Source of the DNA: Rhipicephalus microplus | Taxonomy: Eukaryota > Arthropoda > Arachnida > Ixodida > Ixodidae | Assembly (NCBI RefSeq): GCF_043290135.1 | Contig: NC_134701.1 | Coordinates: 9,392,001 to 9,456,000, forward strand | DNA: 64,000 bases | Direction of reading: 5' to 3' | Part shown: in pieces, positions 10,638-22,925 of the stretch | How the letters are laid out: every line of letters begins with the position of its first letter | Position numbering within the stretch: the stretch's first letter is position 1 | Position numbers and translations under genes: made by a program | Notes under the pieces: generated by a model | Database searches by the model: none | What the model was told of the DNA's origin: nothing | Seen by the model: only the letters and a program-made list of their open reading frames with translations

Positions 10638-11301
10638 GTGTGTTGCTATTTCTTCTTTAGGCTGATAGCTTTGAAGATATGTTTTGATTGTGGTGAGAGT
10701 GGAGCAGGACTGTCTCCATGGCCCAATTGGCTTGCGCGATCGGCTGTTAACAAAAAGGTTGGAGGTTCGAGCCCACTCGGTGGTGGTGCGGCGCTTTTTT
10801 TCCTTTGGGCGGATAGCTCTGAAGAAGTGTTCTGATGGTGGTGAGAGTGGAGCACAACTGTCTCCGTGGCGCAATTGGCTAGCGCTATGGGCTGTTAACC
10901 GAAAAGTTGGAGGTTCGAGCCCACCTGGTGGTGGTGCGGCGTTTTTTCTTCTTTGGGCTGATTTCTTTGAAGATATGTACTGATGGTGATGACAGTAGAG
11001 CAGGACTGTCTCCGGGGCGCATATGGCTAGCGCGATCGGCTGTTAATCGAAAGGTTGAAGTTTCGAGCCCTCCCGGGAGTGGTGTGTTGCTTTTTTCTTT
11101 GCGATGATAGCTTTGAAGATATGTTCTGATGGTGGTGAGGGTGGAGCGCGACTGTCTCTGAGGCGCAATTGGCTAGCGCGATCGGCTGTTAACCGAAAGG
11201 TGGAGGTTCGAGAACCCCCGGTGGTGGTGCGGCGCTTTTTTTTTCTGTGGGCTGATAGCTTTGAAGATATGTTCTGATGGTGGTCAGAGTGGAGCAGGAC
11301 T

Positions 11302-11375
11302 GTCTCCGTGGCGCAGTTGGCTGGCGCGATTGGCTGTTAACCGAAAGGTTGGAGGTTTGAGCCCACCCGGGGACG
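11302..11375 (+). tRNA. Family C tRNA-Asn(GUU), A21 changed
   Basis: Differs from the copy at 3343 by G in place of the conserved A21 at the end of the D loop (GGCTGGCGCG), and its 3' flank is GGCGTG instead of GGTGTG. Confidence 0.72.
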
Positions 11376-11890
11376 GCGTGTCGCTTTTTTTTCTTTGCGC
11401 TGATAGCTTTGGAGAAATCTTCTGACGGTGGTGAGAGTGGAGAAGGACTGTCTCCGTGGCGCATTTGGCTAGCGCGATCGGCTGTTAACCGAAAGGTTGG
11501 AGTTTCGAGCCCACCCGGTGGTGGTGCGGCGCTTTTTTTCCTGTGGGCTGATAGCTTTGAAGTTATGTTCTGATGGTAGTGAGAGTATAGCAGTACTGTC
11601 TCCTTGGCACAATTGGCTAGCGCGGTCGGCTGTTAACTGAAAGGTTGGAGGCTCGAGCCCTGCCGGGAGTGGTGTGTTCCTTTTTTCTTTGCGCTGATAG
11701 CTTTGAAGATATGTTCTGTTGGTGGTGGGAGTAGAGCACGACTGTCTCTGTGGCGCAATTGGCTAGTGCGATTGGCTGTTAACCGATAGGTGGAGGTTCG
11801 AGCCCACCCGGTGGTGGTGCAGCGCTTTTTTTTCTTTGGGCTGATAGCTTTGAAGATATGTGCTGATGGTGGTGAGAGTGGAGCAGGACT

Positions 11891-11964
11891 AACTCCGTGG
11901 CGCTATTCGCTAGCGCGATGGGCTTTTAGCCGAAAGGTTGGAGGTTCGAGCCCACCCGGTGGTG
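11891..11964 (+). pseudogene. TTT-anticodon marker 5
   Basis: Marker copy whose D loop is TATTCGCTA instead of AATTCGCTA. Counterpart in the duplicated block is at 18,809. Confidence 0.83.
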
Positions 11965-12775
11965 GTGCGGCGCCTTTTTTCCTTTGGGCTGATAGCTCTG
12001 AAGAAATGTTCTGACGGTGGTGAGAGTGGAGCACGACTGTCTCCGTGGCGCGATTGGCTAGCGCGATTGGCTGTCAACTGAAAGGTTGGAGGTTTGAGCC
12101 CTCCCGGGAGTGGTGTGTTGCTTTTTTTTTCTTTAGGCTGACAGCTTTGAAGATATGTTCTGATGGTGGTGAGAGTGGAGCAGGACTGTCTCTATGGCGC
12201 AATTGGCTAGCGCGATCGGCTGTTAACCGAAAGGTTGGAGGTTTGAGCCCACCCGGTGGTTGTGCGGCGCTTTTTTTTCTTTGGGCTAATAGCTTTGAAG
12301 ATATGTTCTGATGGTGGTGAGGGTGGAGCACGACTGTCTACGTGGCGCTATTTGCTAGCACGATCGGCTGTTAACCGAAAGGTTGCAGGTTCGAGCCCAC
12401 CCGGTGGTGATGCGGCGCTTTTTTTCTATGGGATGATAGCTTTGAAGATATGTTCTGATGGTGGTGAGAGTGGAGCAGGACTGTCTCCGTGGCGCAATTG
12501 GCTAGCGCGATAGGCTGTTAACAGAAAGGTTGGAGTTTTGAGCCCACCCCGTGGGGTTGCAGCGCTTCTTTTACTTTGGGCTGATAGCTTTGAAGATATG
12601 TTGAGATGGTGGTGAGAATGGACAGGACTGTCTCCCTGGCGCAATAGGCTAGCGCGATTGGCTGTTAACCGGAAGGTTGGAATTTCGAGCCCTCCCGGGA
12701 GTGGTGTGTTGCATTTTTCTTTGCGCTGATAGCTTTGAAGATTTGTTCTGATGGTGGTGAGAGTGGAGCACGGCT

Positions 12776-12849
12776 GTCTTCGAGGCGCAGTTGGCTAGCG
12801 CGATCGGCTGTCAATCGAAAGGTTGGAGGTTGGAACCCACCCGGGGACG
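12776..12849 (+). tRNA. Family C copy with GTC anticodon
   Basis: Body as at 4671 (GTCTTCG, A8, CTGTCAA, TTGGAAC, CGGGGAC). Confidence 0.68.
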
Positions 12850-15127
12850 GTGTGTCGCTTTTTTTTCTTTGCGCTGATAGCTTTGGAGAAATGTTCTGAG
12901 GGTGGTAAGAGTGGAGCACGACTGTCTCCGTGGCGCAATTGGCTAGCGCGATCGGCTGTTAACCGAAAGGTTGGAGTTTCGAACTCACCCGGTGGTGGTG
13001 CGGCGCTTTTTTTGGGCTGATAGCTTTAAAGATATGTTCTGATGGTGGTGAGAGTATAGCAGGACTGTCTCCGTGGCACAATTGGCTAGTGCGGTCTGCT
13101 GTTAACCGAAAGGTTGGAGGTTCGAGCCCTCCTGGGAGTGCTGTGTTGCTTGTTCTTGCGCTGATAGCTTTGAAGATATGTTCCGATGGTGGTGAGAGTC
13201 GAGCACGACTGTCTCCGTGGCGCAATTGGCTAGCGCGATGGGCTGTTAACCGAAAGGTTGGAGGTTCGAGCCCACCCGGTGGTGGTGCGGCGCTTTTTTT
13301 CCTTTGGGCTGATAGCTCTGAACAAATGTTCTGACGGTGGTGAGAGTGGAGCACGACTGTCTCCGTGGCGCTATTCGTTAGAACAATCGGCTGTTAACTG
13401 AAAGGTTGGAGGTTCGAGCCCTCCCGGGAGTGGTGTGTTGCTTTTTCTTCTTTAGGCTGATAGCTTTGAAGATATGTTCTGATGGTGGTGAGAGTGGAGC
13501 AGGACTGTCTCCGTGGCGCAATTGGCTAGCGTGATCGGCTGTTAACTGAAAGGTTGGAGGTTCGAGCCCTCCCGGGAGTGATGTGTTGCTATTTCTTCTT
13601 TAGGCTGATAGCTTTGAAGATATGTTTTGATTGTGGTGAGAGTGGAGCAGGACTGTCTCCATGGCCCAATTGGCTAGCGCGATCGGCTGTTAACCGAAAG
13701 GTTGGAGGTTCGAGCCCAAACGGTGGTGGTGCGGCGCTTTTTTTTCTTTGGGGGTATAGCTTTGAAGATCTGTGCTGATGGTGGTGAGAGTGGAGCAGGA
13801 CTGTCTCCGTTGCGCAATTGGGTAGCGCGATCGGCTGTTAACCGAAAGGTTGGAGGTTCGAGCCCACCCAGTGGTGGTGCGGCGCTTTTTTTTTGGGCTG
13901 ATAGCTTTGAAGATATGTTCCGATGGTGGTGAGAGTGGAGCACGACTGTCTTCGGGGCGCAATTGGCTAGCGCGATGGGCTGTTAACCGAAAGGTTGGAG
14001 GTTCGAGCCCACCCTGTGGTGGTGCGGCGCTTTTTTTTCCTTTGGGCTGATAGCTCTGAAGAAATGTTCTGACGGTGGTGAGAGTGGAGCACGACTGTCT
14101 CCGTGGCGCTATTCGCTAGCGCGATCGGCTGTTAACTGAAAGGTTGGAGGTTCGAGCCCTCCCGGGAGTGGTGTGTTGCTTTTTCTTGTTTAGGCTGATA
14201 GCTTTGAAGTTATGTTTTGATTGTGGTGAGAGTGGAGCAGGACTGTCTCCATGGCCCAATTGGCTAGCGCGATCGGCTGTTAACCGAAAGGTGGAGGTTC
14301 GAGAACCCCCGGTGGTCGTGCGGCGCTTTTTTTCATTGGGCTGATAGCTTTGAAGATATGTTCTGATGGTGGTGAGAGTGGAGCAGGACTGTCTCCGTGG
14401 CGCAATTGGCTAGCGCGATCGGCTGTTAACTGAAAGGTTGGAGGTTCGAGCCCAAACGGTGGTGGTGCGGCGCTTTTTTTCATTGGGCTGATAGCTTTGA
14501 AGATATGTGCTGATGGTGGTGAGAGTGGAGCACGACTGTCTCCGTGGCGCTATTCGCTAGCGCGATCGCCTGTTAACTGAAAGGTTGGAGGTTCGAGCCC
14601 TCCCGGGAGTGGTGTGTTGCTTTTTCTTCTTTAGGCTGATAGCTTTGAAGTTATGTTTTGATTGTGGTGAGAGTGGAGCAGGACTGTCTCCGTGGCGCAA
14701 TTGGCTAGCGCGATCGGCTGTTAACTGAAAGGTTGGAGGTTCGAGCCCAAACGGTGGTGGTGCGGCGCTTTTTTTCATTGGGCTGATAGCTTTGAAGATA
14801 TGTTCTGATGGTGGTGAGAGTGGAGCAGGACTGTCTCCGTGGCGCAATTGGCTAGCGCGATCGGCTGTTAACTGAAAGGTTGGAGGTTCGAGCCCAAACG
14901 GTGGTGGTGCGGCGCTTTTTTTCATTGGGCTGATAGCTTTGAAGATATGTGCTGATGGTGGTGAGAGTGGAGCACGACTGTCTCCGTGGCGCTATTCGCT
15001 AGCGCGATCGCCTGTTAACTGAAAGGTTGGAGGTTCGAGCCCTCCCGGGAGTGGTGTGTTGCTTTTTCTTCTTTAGGCTGATAGCTGTGAAGATATGTTC
15101 TGATGGTGGTGAGAGTGGAGCAGGACT

Positions 15128-15201
15128 GTCTCCGTGGCGCAATTGGCTAGCGCGATCGGTTCTTAACTGAAAGGTTGGAGGTTCGAGGCCTCCCGGGAGT
15201 G
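15128..15201 (+). pseudogene. CTT-anticodon copy 4
   Basis: Loop TTCTTAA. It is followed one unit later by a sister copy at 15,276 with a further anticodon change, so this is a local single-unit duplication. Confidence 0.8.
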
Positions 15202-15275
15202 GTGTGTTGCTATTTCTTCTTTAGGCTGATAGCTTTGAAGATATGTTTTGATTGTGGTGAGAGTGGAGCAGGACT

Positions 15276-15349
15276 GTCTCCGTGGCGCAATTGGCTAGCG
15301 CGATCGGTTATTAACTGAAAGGTTGGAGGTTCGAGGCCTCCCGGGAGTG
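15276..15349 (+). pseudogene. Copy with ATT anticodon (Asn AUU type)
   Basis: The loop reads TTATTAA, so the triplet is ATT, which would read Asn codons if it were a working tRNA. Everything else matches the CTT family copy at 15,128, so this is a C-to-A change in a duplicated CTT copy that by chance restores an Asn triplet. Confidence 0.78.
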
Positions 15350-15570
15350 GTGTGTTGCTATTTCTTCTTTAGGCTGATAGCTTTGAAGTTATGTTTTGAT
15401 TGTGGTGAGAGTGGAGCAGGACTGTCTCCATGGCCCAATTGGCTAGCGCGATCGGCTGTTAACCGAAAGGTGGAGGTTCGAGAACCCCCGGTGGTCGTGC
15501 GGCGCTTTTGTTTCTGTGGCCTGATAGCTTTGAAGATATGTTCTGATGGTGGTGAGAGTGGAGCAGGACT

Positions 15571-15644
15571 GTCTCCGTGGCGCAGTTGGCTAGCGCGATT
15601 GGCTGTTAACCGAAAGGTTGGAGGTTTGAGCCCACCCGGGGACG
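15571..15644 (+). tRNA. Family C tRNA-Asn(GUU)
   Basis: Body identical to 3343. The T tract downstream is followed by CATTGCGC instead of CTTTGCGC. The next unit (15,720) jumps to a different position in the higher-order order, so a deletion junction lies between 15,644 and 15,720. Confidence 0.75.
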
Positions 15645-15719
15645 GTGTGTCGCTTTTTTTTTCATTGCGCTGATAGCTTTGGAGAAATCTTCTGACGGTG
15701 GTGAGAGTGGAGCACGACT

Positions 15720-17215
15720 GTCTCCGTGGCGCGATTGGCTAGCGCGATTGGCTGTCAACTGAAAGGTTGGAGGTTTGAGCCCTCCCGGGAGTGGTGTGTT
15801 GCTTTTTTTTCTTTAGGCTGACAGCTTTGAAGATATGTTCTGATGGTGGTGAGAGTGGAGCAGGACTGTCTCTATGGCGCAATTGGCTAGCGCGATCGGC
15901 TGTTAACCGAAAGGTTGGAGGTTTGAGCCCACCCGGTGGTTGGGCGGCGCTTTTTTTTCTTTGGGCTAATAGCTTTGAAGATATGTTCTGATGGTGGTGA
16001 GGGTGGAGCACGACTGTCTCCGTGGCGCTATTTGCTAGCACGATCGGCTGTTAACCGAAAGGTTGCAGGTTCGAGCCCACCCGGTGGTGATGCGGCGCTT
16101 TTTTTCTATGGGATGATAGCTTTGAAGATATGTTCTGATGGTGGTGAGAGTGGAGCAGGACTGCCTCCGTGGCGCAATTGGCTAGCGCGATAGGCTGTTA
16201 ACAGAAAGGTTGGAGTTTTGAGCCCACCCCGTGGGGTTGCAGCGCTTTTTTTACTTTGGGCTGATAGCTTTGAAGATATGTTGAGATGGTGGTGAGAATG
16301 GACAGGACTGTCTCCCTGGCGCAATAGGCTAGTGCGATCGGCTGTTAACCGGAAGGTTGGAATTTCGAGCCCTCCCGGGAGTGGTGTGTTGCATTTTTCT
16401 TTGCGCTGATAGCTTTGAAGATTTGTTCTGATGGTGGTGAGAGTGGAGCACGGCTGTCTTCGAGGCGCAGTTGGCTAGCGCGATCGGCTGTCAATCGAAA
16501 GGTTGGAGGTTGGAACCCACCCGGGGACGGTGTGTCGCTTTTTTTTCTTTGCGCTGATAGCTTTGGAGAAATGTTCTGAGGGTGGTAAGAGTGGAGCACG
16601 ACTGTCTCCGTGGCGCAATTGGCTAGCGCGATCGGCTGTTAACCGAAAGGTTGGAGTTTCGAACTCACCCGGTGGTGGTGCGGCGCTTTTTTTGGGCTGA
16701 TAGCTTTAAAGATATGTTCTGATGGTGGTGAGAGTATAGCAGGACTGTCTCCGTGGCACAATTGGCTAGTGCGGTCTGCTGTTAACCGAAAGGTTGGAGG
16801 TTCGAGCCCTCCTGGGAGTGCTGTGTTGCTTGTTCTTGCGCTGATAGCTTTGAAGATACGTTCCGATGGTGGTGAGAGTGGAGCACGACTGTCTCCGTGG
16901 CGCAATTGGCTAGCGCGATGGGCTGTTAACCGAAAGGTTGGAGGTTCGAGCCCACCCGGTGGTGGTGCGGCGCTTTTTTTCCTTTGGGCTGATAGCTCTG
17001 AAGAAATGTTCTGACGGTGGTGAGAGTGGAGCACGACTGTCTCCGTGGCGCTATTCGTTAGAACAATCGGCTGTTAACAGAAAGGTTGGAGGTTCGAGCC
17101 CTCCCGGGAGTGGTGTGTTGCTTTTTCTTCTTTAGGCTGATAGCTTTGAAGATATGTTCTGATGGTGGTGAGAGTGGAGCAGGACTGTCTCCGTGGCGCA
17201 ATTGGCTAGCGCGAT
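15720..17215 (+). repeat. Super-block segment B (left copy)
   Basis: About ten units that recur at 22,926-24,420, shifted by 7206-7208 bp (the two-base difference is T-tract length). Shared private changes are AAGATACGTTCC near 16,855 and TTAACAGAAAGG near 17,072, absent from segment A. Confidence 0.8.
16456..16529 (+). tRNA. Family C copy with GTC anticodon
   Basis: Body as at 4671. Its counterpart in segment B' is at 23,664. Confidence 0.68.
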
Positions 17216-17481
17216 CGGCTGTTAACTGAAAGGTTGGAGGTTCGAGCCCAAACGGTGGTGGTGCGGCGCTTTTTTTCATTGGGCTGATAGCTTTGAAGAT
17301 ATGTGCTGATGGTGGTGAGAGTGGAGCACGACTGTCTCCGTGGCGCTATTCGCTAGCGCGATCGGCTGTTAACTGAAAGGTTGGAGGTTCGAGCCCTCCC
17401 GGGAGTGGTGTGTTGCTTTTTCTTCTTTAGGCTGATAGCTGTGAAGATATGTTCTGATGGTGGTGAGAGTGGAGCAGGACT

Positions 17482-17555
17482 GTCTCCGTGGCGCAATTGG
17501 CTAGCGCGATCGGTTCTTAACTGAAAGGTTGGAGGTTCGAGGCCTCCCGGGAGTG
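17482..17555 (+). pseudogene. CTT-anticodon copy 5
   Basis: Loop TTCTTAA; counterpart of 10,564. Confidence 0.8.
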
Positions 17556-18218
17556 GTGTGTTGCTATTTCTTCTTTAGGCTGATAGCTTTGAAGATATGT
17601 TTTGATTGTGGTGAGAGTGGAGCAGGACTGTCTCCATGGCCCAATTGGCTTGCGCGATCGGCTGTTAACAAAAAGGTTGGAGGTTCGAGCCCACTCGGTG
17701 GTGGTGCGGCGCTTTTTTTCCTTTGGGCGGATAGCTCTGAAGAAGTGTTCTGATGGTGGTGAGAGTGGAGCACAACTGTCTCCGTGGCGCAATTGGCTAG
17801 CGCTATGGGCTGTTAACCGAAAAGTTGGAGGTTCGAGCCCACCTGGTGGTGGTGCGGCGTTTTTTCTTCTTTGGGCTGATTTCTTTGAAGATATGTTCTG
17901 ATGGTGATGACAGTAGAGCAGGACTGTCTCCGGGGCGCATATGGCTAGCGCGATCGGCTGTTAATCGAAAGGTTGAAGTTTCGAGCCCTCCCGGGAGTGG
18001 TGTGTTGCTTTTTTCTTTGCGATGATAGCTTTGAAGATATGTTCTGATGGTGGTGAGGGTGGAGCGCGCCTGTCTCTGAGGCGCAATTGGCTAGCGCGAT
18101 CGGCTGTTAACCGAAAGGTGGAGGTTCGAGAACCCCCGGTGGTGGTGCGGCGCTTTTTTTTCTGTGGGCTGATAGCTTTGAAGATATGTTCTGATGGTGG
18201 TCAGAGTGGAGCAGGACT

Positions 18219-18292
18219 GTCTCCGTGGCGCAGTTGGCTAGCGCGATTGGCTGTTAACCGAAAGGTTGGAGGTTTGAGCCCACCCGGGGACG
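18219..18292 (+). tRNA. Family C tRNA-Asn(GUU)
   Basis: Body identical to 3343. It keeps the normal A21, while its counterpart at 11,302 has G, so the change happened after the block duplicated. Both share TGGTCAGAGTGG just upstream. Confidence 0.75.
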
Positions 18293-18808
18293 GTGTGTCG
18301 CTTTTTTTTTCTTTGCGCTGATAGCTTTGGAGAAATCTTCTGACGGTGGTGAGAGTGGAGAAGGACTGTCTCCGTGGCGCATTTGGCTAGCGCGATCGGC
18401 TGTTAACCGAAAGGTTGGAGTTTCGAGCCCACCCGGTGGTGGTGCGGCGCTTTTTTTCCTGTGGGCTGATAGCTTTGAAGTTATGTTCTGATGGTAGTGA
18501 GAGTATAGCAGTACTGTCTCCTTGGCACAATTGGCTAGCGCGGTCGGCTGTTAACTGAAAGGTTGGAGGTTCGAGCCCTGCCGGGAGTGGTGTGTTACTT
18601 TTTTCTTTGCGCTGATAGCTTTGAAGATATGTTCTGTTGGTGGTGGGAGTAGAGCACGACTGTCTCTGTGGCGCAATTGGCTAGTGCGATTGGCTGTTAA
18701 CCGATAGGTGGAGGTTCGAGCCCACCCGGTGGTGGTGCAGCGCTTTTTTTTCTTTGGGCTGATAGCTTTGAAGATATGTGCTGATGGTGGTGAGAGTGGA
18801 GCAGGACT

Positions 18809-18882
18809 AACTCCGTGGCGCAATTCGCTAGCGCGATGGGCTTTTAGCCGAAAGGTTGGAGGTTCGAGCCCACCCGGTGGTG
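18809..18882 (+). pseudogene. TTT-anticodon marker 6
   Basis: Marker copy, counterpart of 11,891 but with D loop AATTCGCTA. The interval of 47 units back to marker 5 contains segment B and no other marker. Confidence 0.83.
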
Positions 18883-19693
18883 GTGCGGCGCCTTTTTCCT
18901 TTGGGCTGATAGCTCTGAAGAAATGTTCTGACGGTGGTGAGAGTGGAGCACGACTGTCTCCGTGGCGCGATTGGCTAGCGCGATTGGCTGTCAACTGAAA
19001 GGTTGGAGGTTTGAGCCCTCCCGGGAGTGTTGTGTTGCTTTTTTTTTTCTTTAGGCTGACAGCTTTGAAGATATGTTCTGATGGTGGTGAGAGTGGAGCA
19101 GGACTGTCTCTATGGCGCAATTGGCTAGCGCGATCGGCTGTTAACCGAAAGGTTGGAGGTTTGAGCCCACCCGGTGGTTGTGCGGCGCTTTTTTTTCTTT
19201 GGGCTAATAGTTTTGAAGATATGTTCTGATGGTGGTGAGGGTGGAGCACGACTGTCTACGTGGCGCTATTTGCTAGCACGATCGGCTGTTAACCGAAAGG
19301 TTGCAGGTTCGAGCCCACCCGGTGGTGATGCGGCGCTTTTTTTCTATGGGATGATAGCTTTGAAGATATGTTCTGATGGTGGTGAGAGTGGAGCAGGACT
19401 GTCTCCGTGGCGCAATTGGCTAGCGCGATAGGCTGTTAACAGAAAGGTTGAAGTTTTGAGCCCACCCCGTGGGGTTGCAGCGCTTCTTTTACTTTGGGCT
19501 GATAGCTTTGAAGATATGTTGAGATGGTGGTGAGAATGGACAGGACTGTCTCCCTGGCGCAATAGGCTAGCGCGATTGGCTGTTAACCGGAAGGTTGGAA
19601 TTTCGAGCGCTCCCGGGAGTGGTGTGTTGCATTTTTCTTTGCGCTGATAGCTTTGAAGATTTGTTCTGATGGTGGTGAGAGTGGAGCACGGCT

Positions 19694-19767
19694 GTCTTCG
19701 AGGCGCAGTTGGCTAGCGCGATCGGCTGTCAATCGAAAGGTTGGAGGTTGGAACCCACCCGGGGACG
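19694..19767 (+). tRNA. Family C copy with GTC anticodon
   Basis: Body as at 4671; counterpart of 12,776 at +6918. Confidence 0.68.
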
Positions 19768-20359
19768 GTGTGTCGCTTTTTTTTCTTTGCGCTGATAGCT
19801 TTGGAGAAATGTTCTGAGGGTGGTAAGAGTGGAGCACGACTGTCTCCGTGGCGCAATTGGCTAGCGCGATCGGCTGTTAACCGAAAGGTTGGAGTTTCGA
19901 ACTCACCCGGTGGTGGTGCGGCGCTTTTTTTGGGCTGATAGCTTTAAAGATATGTTCTGATGGTGGTGAGAGTATAGCAGGACTGTCTCCGTGGCACAAT
20001 TGGCTAGTGCGGTCTGCTGTTAACCGAAAGGTTGGAGGTTCGAGCCCTCCTGGGAGTGCTGTGTTGCTTGTTCTTGCGCTGATAGCTTTGAAGATATGTT
20101 CCGATGGTGGTGAGAGTCGAGCACGACTGTCTCCGTGGCGCAATTGGCTAGCGCGATGGGCTGTTAACCGAAAGGTTGGAGGTTCGAGCCCACCCGGTGG
20201 TGGTGCGGCGCTTTTTTTCCTTTGGGCTGATAGCTCTGAACAAATGTTCTGACGGTGGTGAGAGTGGAGCACGACTGTCTCCGTGGCGCTATTCGTTAGA
20301 ACAATCGGCTGTTAACTGAAAGGTTGGAGGTTCGAGCCCTCCCGGGAGTGGTGTGTTGC

Positions 20360-20382
20360 TTTTTCTTCTTTAGCTTTGAAGA
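20360..20382 (+). repeat. Spacer with 8-bp deletion between TAG direct repeats
   Basis: Other units read CTTTAGGCTGATAGCTTTG; this one reads CTTTAGCTTTG. The missing GCTGATAG lies between two TAG triplets, the footprint expected of replication slippage. No other unit seen has this change. Confidence 0.85.
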
Positions 20383-21892
20383 TATGTTCTGATGGTGGTG
20401 AGAGTGGAGCAGGACTGTCTCCGTGGCGCAATTGGCTAGCGTGATCGGCTGTTAACTGAAAGGTTGGAGGTTCGAGCCCTCCCGGGAGTGGTGTGTTGCT
20501 TTTTCTTCTTTAGGCTGATAGCTTTGAAGATATGTTCTGATGGTGGTGAGAGTGGAGCAGGACTGTCTCCGTGGCGCAATTGGCTAGCGTGATCGGCTGT
20601 TAACTGAAAGGTTGGAGGTTCGAGCCCTCCCGGGAGTGATGTGTTGCTATTTCTTCTTTAGGCTGATAGCTTTGAAGATATGTTTTGATTGTGGTGAGAG
20701 TGGAGCAGGACTGTCTCCATGGCCCAATTGGCTAGCGCGATCGGCTGTTAACCGAAAGGTTGGAGGTTCGAGCCCAAACGGTGGTGGTGCGGCGCTTTTT
20801 TTTCTTTGGGGGTATAGCTTTGAAGATCTGTGCTGATGGTGGTGAGAATGGAGCAGGACTGTCTCCGTTGCGCAATTGGGTAGCGCGATCGGCTGTTAAC
20901 CGAAAGGTTGGAGGTTCGAGCCCACCCAGTGGTGGTGCGGCGCTTTTTTTTTGGGCTGATAGCTTTGAAGATATGTTCCGATGGTGGTGAGAATGGAGCA
21001 CGACTGTCTTCGAGGCGCAATTGGCTAGCGCGATGGGCTGTTAACCGAAAGGTTGGAGGTTCGAGCCCACCCTGTGGTGGTGCGGCGCTTTTTTTTCCTT
21101 TGGGCTGATAGCTCTGAAGAAATGTTCTGACGGTGGTGAGAGTGGAGCACGACTGTCTCCGTGGCGCTATTCGCTAGCGCGATCGGCTGTTAACTGAAAG
21201 GTTGGAGGTTCGAGCCCTCCCGGGAGTGGTGTGTTGCTTTTTCTTGTTTAGGCTGAAAGCTTTGAAGATATGTTCTGATGGTGGTGAGAGTGGAGCAGGA
21301 CTGTCTCCGTGGCGCAATTGGCTAGCGCGATCGGCTGTTAACTGAAAGGTTGGAGGTTCGAGCCCAAACGGTGGTGGTGCGGCGCTTTTTTTCATTGGGC
21401 TGATAGCTTTGAAGATATGTGCTTTTGGTGGTGAGAGTGGAGCACGACTGTCTCCGTGGCGCTATTCGCTAGCGCGATCGGCTGTTAACTGAAAGGTTGG
21501 AGGTTCGAGCCCTCCCGGGAGTGGTGTGTTGCTTTTTCTTCTTTAGGCTGATAGCTGTGAAGATATGTTCTGATGGGGGTGAGAGTGGAGCAGGACTGTC
21601 TCCGTGGCGCAATTGGCTAGCGCGATCGGCTGTTAACTGAAAGGTTGGAGGTTCGAGCCCAAACGGTGGTGGTGCGGCGCTTTTTTTCATTGGGCTGATA
21701 GCTTTGAAGATATGTGCTGATGGTGGTGAGAGTGGAGCACGACTGTCTCCGTGGCGCTATTCGCTAGCGCGATCGGCTGTTAACTGAAAGGTTGGAGGTT
21801 CGAGCCCTCCCGGGAGTGGTGTGTTGCTTTTTCTTCTTTAGGCTAATAGCTGTGAAGATATGTTCTGATGGTGGTGAGAGTGGAGCAGGACT

Positions 21893-21966
21893 GTCTCCGT
21901 GGCGCAATTGGCTAGCGCGATCGGTTCTTAACTGAAAGGTTGGAGGTTCGAGGCCTCCCGGGAGTG
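21893..21966 (+). pseudogene. CTT-anticodon copy 6
   Basis: Loop TTCTTAA, with the spacer before it reading GGCTAATAGCTGTG, a change shared with the unit before 25,577. Confidence 0.8.
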
Positions 21967-22187
21967 GTGTGTTGCTATTTCTTCTTTAGGCTGATAGCTT
22001 TGAAGATATGTTTTGATTGTGGTGAGAGTGGAGCAGGACTGTCTCCATGGCCCAATTGGCTAGCGCGATCGGCTGTTAACCGAAAGGTGGAGGTTCGAGA
22101 AACCCCGGTGGTCGTGCGGCGCTTTTGTTTCTGTGGGCTGATAGCTTTGAAGATATGTTCTGATGGTGGTGAGAGTGGAGCAGGACT

Positions 22188-22261
22188 GTCTCCGTGGCGC
22201 AGTTGGCTAGCGCGATTGGCTGTTAACCGAAAGGTTGGAGGTTTGAGCCCACCCGGGGACG
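22188..22261 (+). tRNA. Family C tRNA-Asn(GUU)
   Basis: Body identical to 3343. Confidence 0.75.
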
Positions 22262-22777
22262 GTGTGTCGCTTTTTTTTTCTTTGCGCTGATAGCTTTGGA
22301 GAAATCTTCTGACGGTGGTGAGAGTGGAGAAGGACTGTCTCCGTGGCGCATTTGGCTAGCGCGATCGGCTGTTAACCGAAAGGTTGGAGTTTCGAGCCCA
22401 CCCGGTGGTGGTGCGGCGCTTTTTTTCCTGTGGGCTGATAGCTTTGAAGTTATGTTCTGATGGTAGTGAGAGTATAGCAGTACTGTCTCCTTGGCACAAT
22501 TGGCTAGCGCGGTCGGCTGTTAACTGAAAGGTTGGAGGTTCGAGCCCTGCCGGGAGTGGTGTGTTACTTTTTTCTTTGCGCTGATAGCTTTGAAGATATG
22601 TTCTGATGGTGGTGGGAGTAGAGCACGACTGTCTCTGTGGCGCAATTGGCTAGTGCGATTGGCTGTTAACCGATAGGTGGAGGTTCGAGCCCACCCGGTG
22701 GTGGTGCAGCGCTTTTTTTTCTTTGGGCTGATAGCTTTGAAGATATGTGCTGATGGTGGTGAGAGTGGAGCAGGACT

Positions 22778-22851
22778 AACTCCGTGGCGCAATTCGCTAG
22801 CGCGATGGGCTTTTAGCCGAAAGGTTGGAGGTTCGAGCCCACCCGGTGGTG
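22778..22851 (+). pseudogene. TTT-anticodon marker 7
   Basis: Marker copy, 27 units after marker 6. Body as the consensus marker; the spacer after it reads CTGAAAAAATG. Confidence 0.83.
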
Positions 22852-22925
22852 GTGCGGCGCCTTTTTTCCTTTGGGCTGATAGCTCTGAAAAAATGTTCTG
22901 ACGGTGGTGAGAGTGGAGCACGACT

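Larger units (their letters stand above)
10170..13560 (+). repeat. Super-block segment A (left copy)
   Basis: A run of about 23 units that recurs at 17,090-20,480 with a constant 6918-bp shift. Private shared changes include GAACAAATG near 13,320 and GAGAGTCGAGC near 13,196, both absent from neighbouring blocks. Coordinates are approximate because ends fall in repeated sequence. Confidence 0.8.
17090..20480 (+). repeat. Super-block segment A' (right copy)
   Basis: Copy of 10,170-13,560 at +6918 bp. Near its right end it carries an 8-bp deletion in a spacer (around 20,374), then one extra ~148-bp unit, after which the shift to the left copy becomes 7058 bp. Confidence 0.8.

Noticed and set aside
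18551..19249. The longest minus-strand frame (232 codons) as a repeat protein
   Set aside because: It is made of about five tRNA units in phase, and homologous segments elsewhere are interrupted. No start context or unique sequence.
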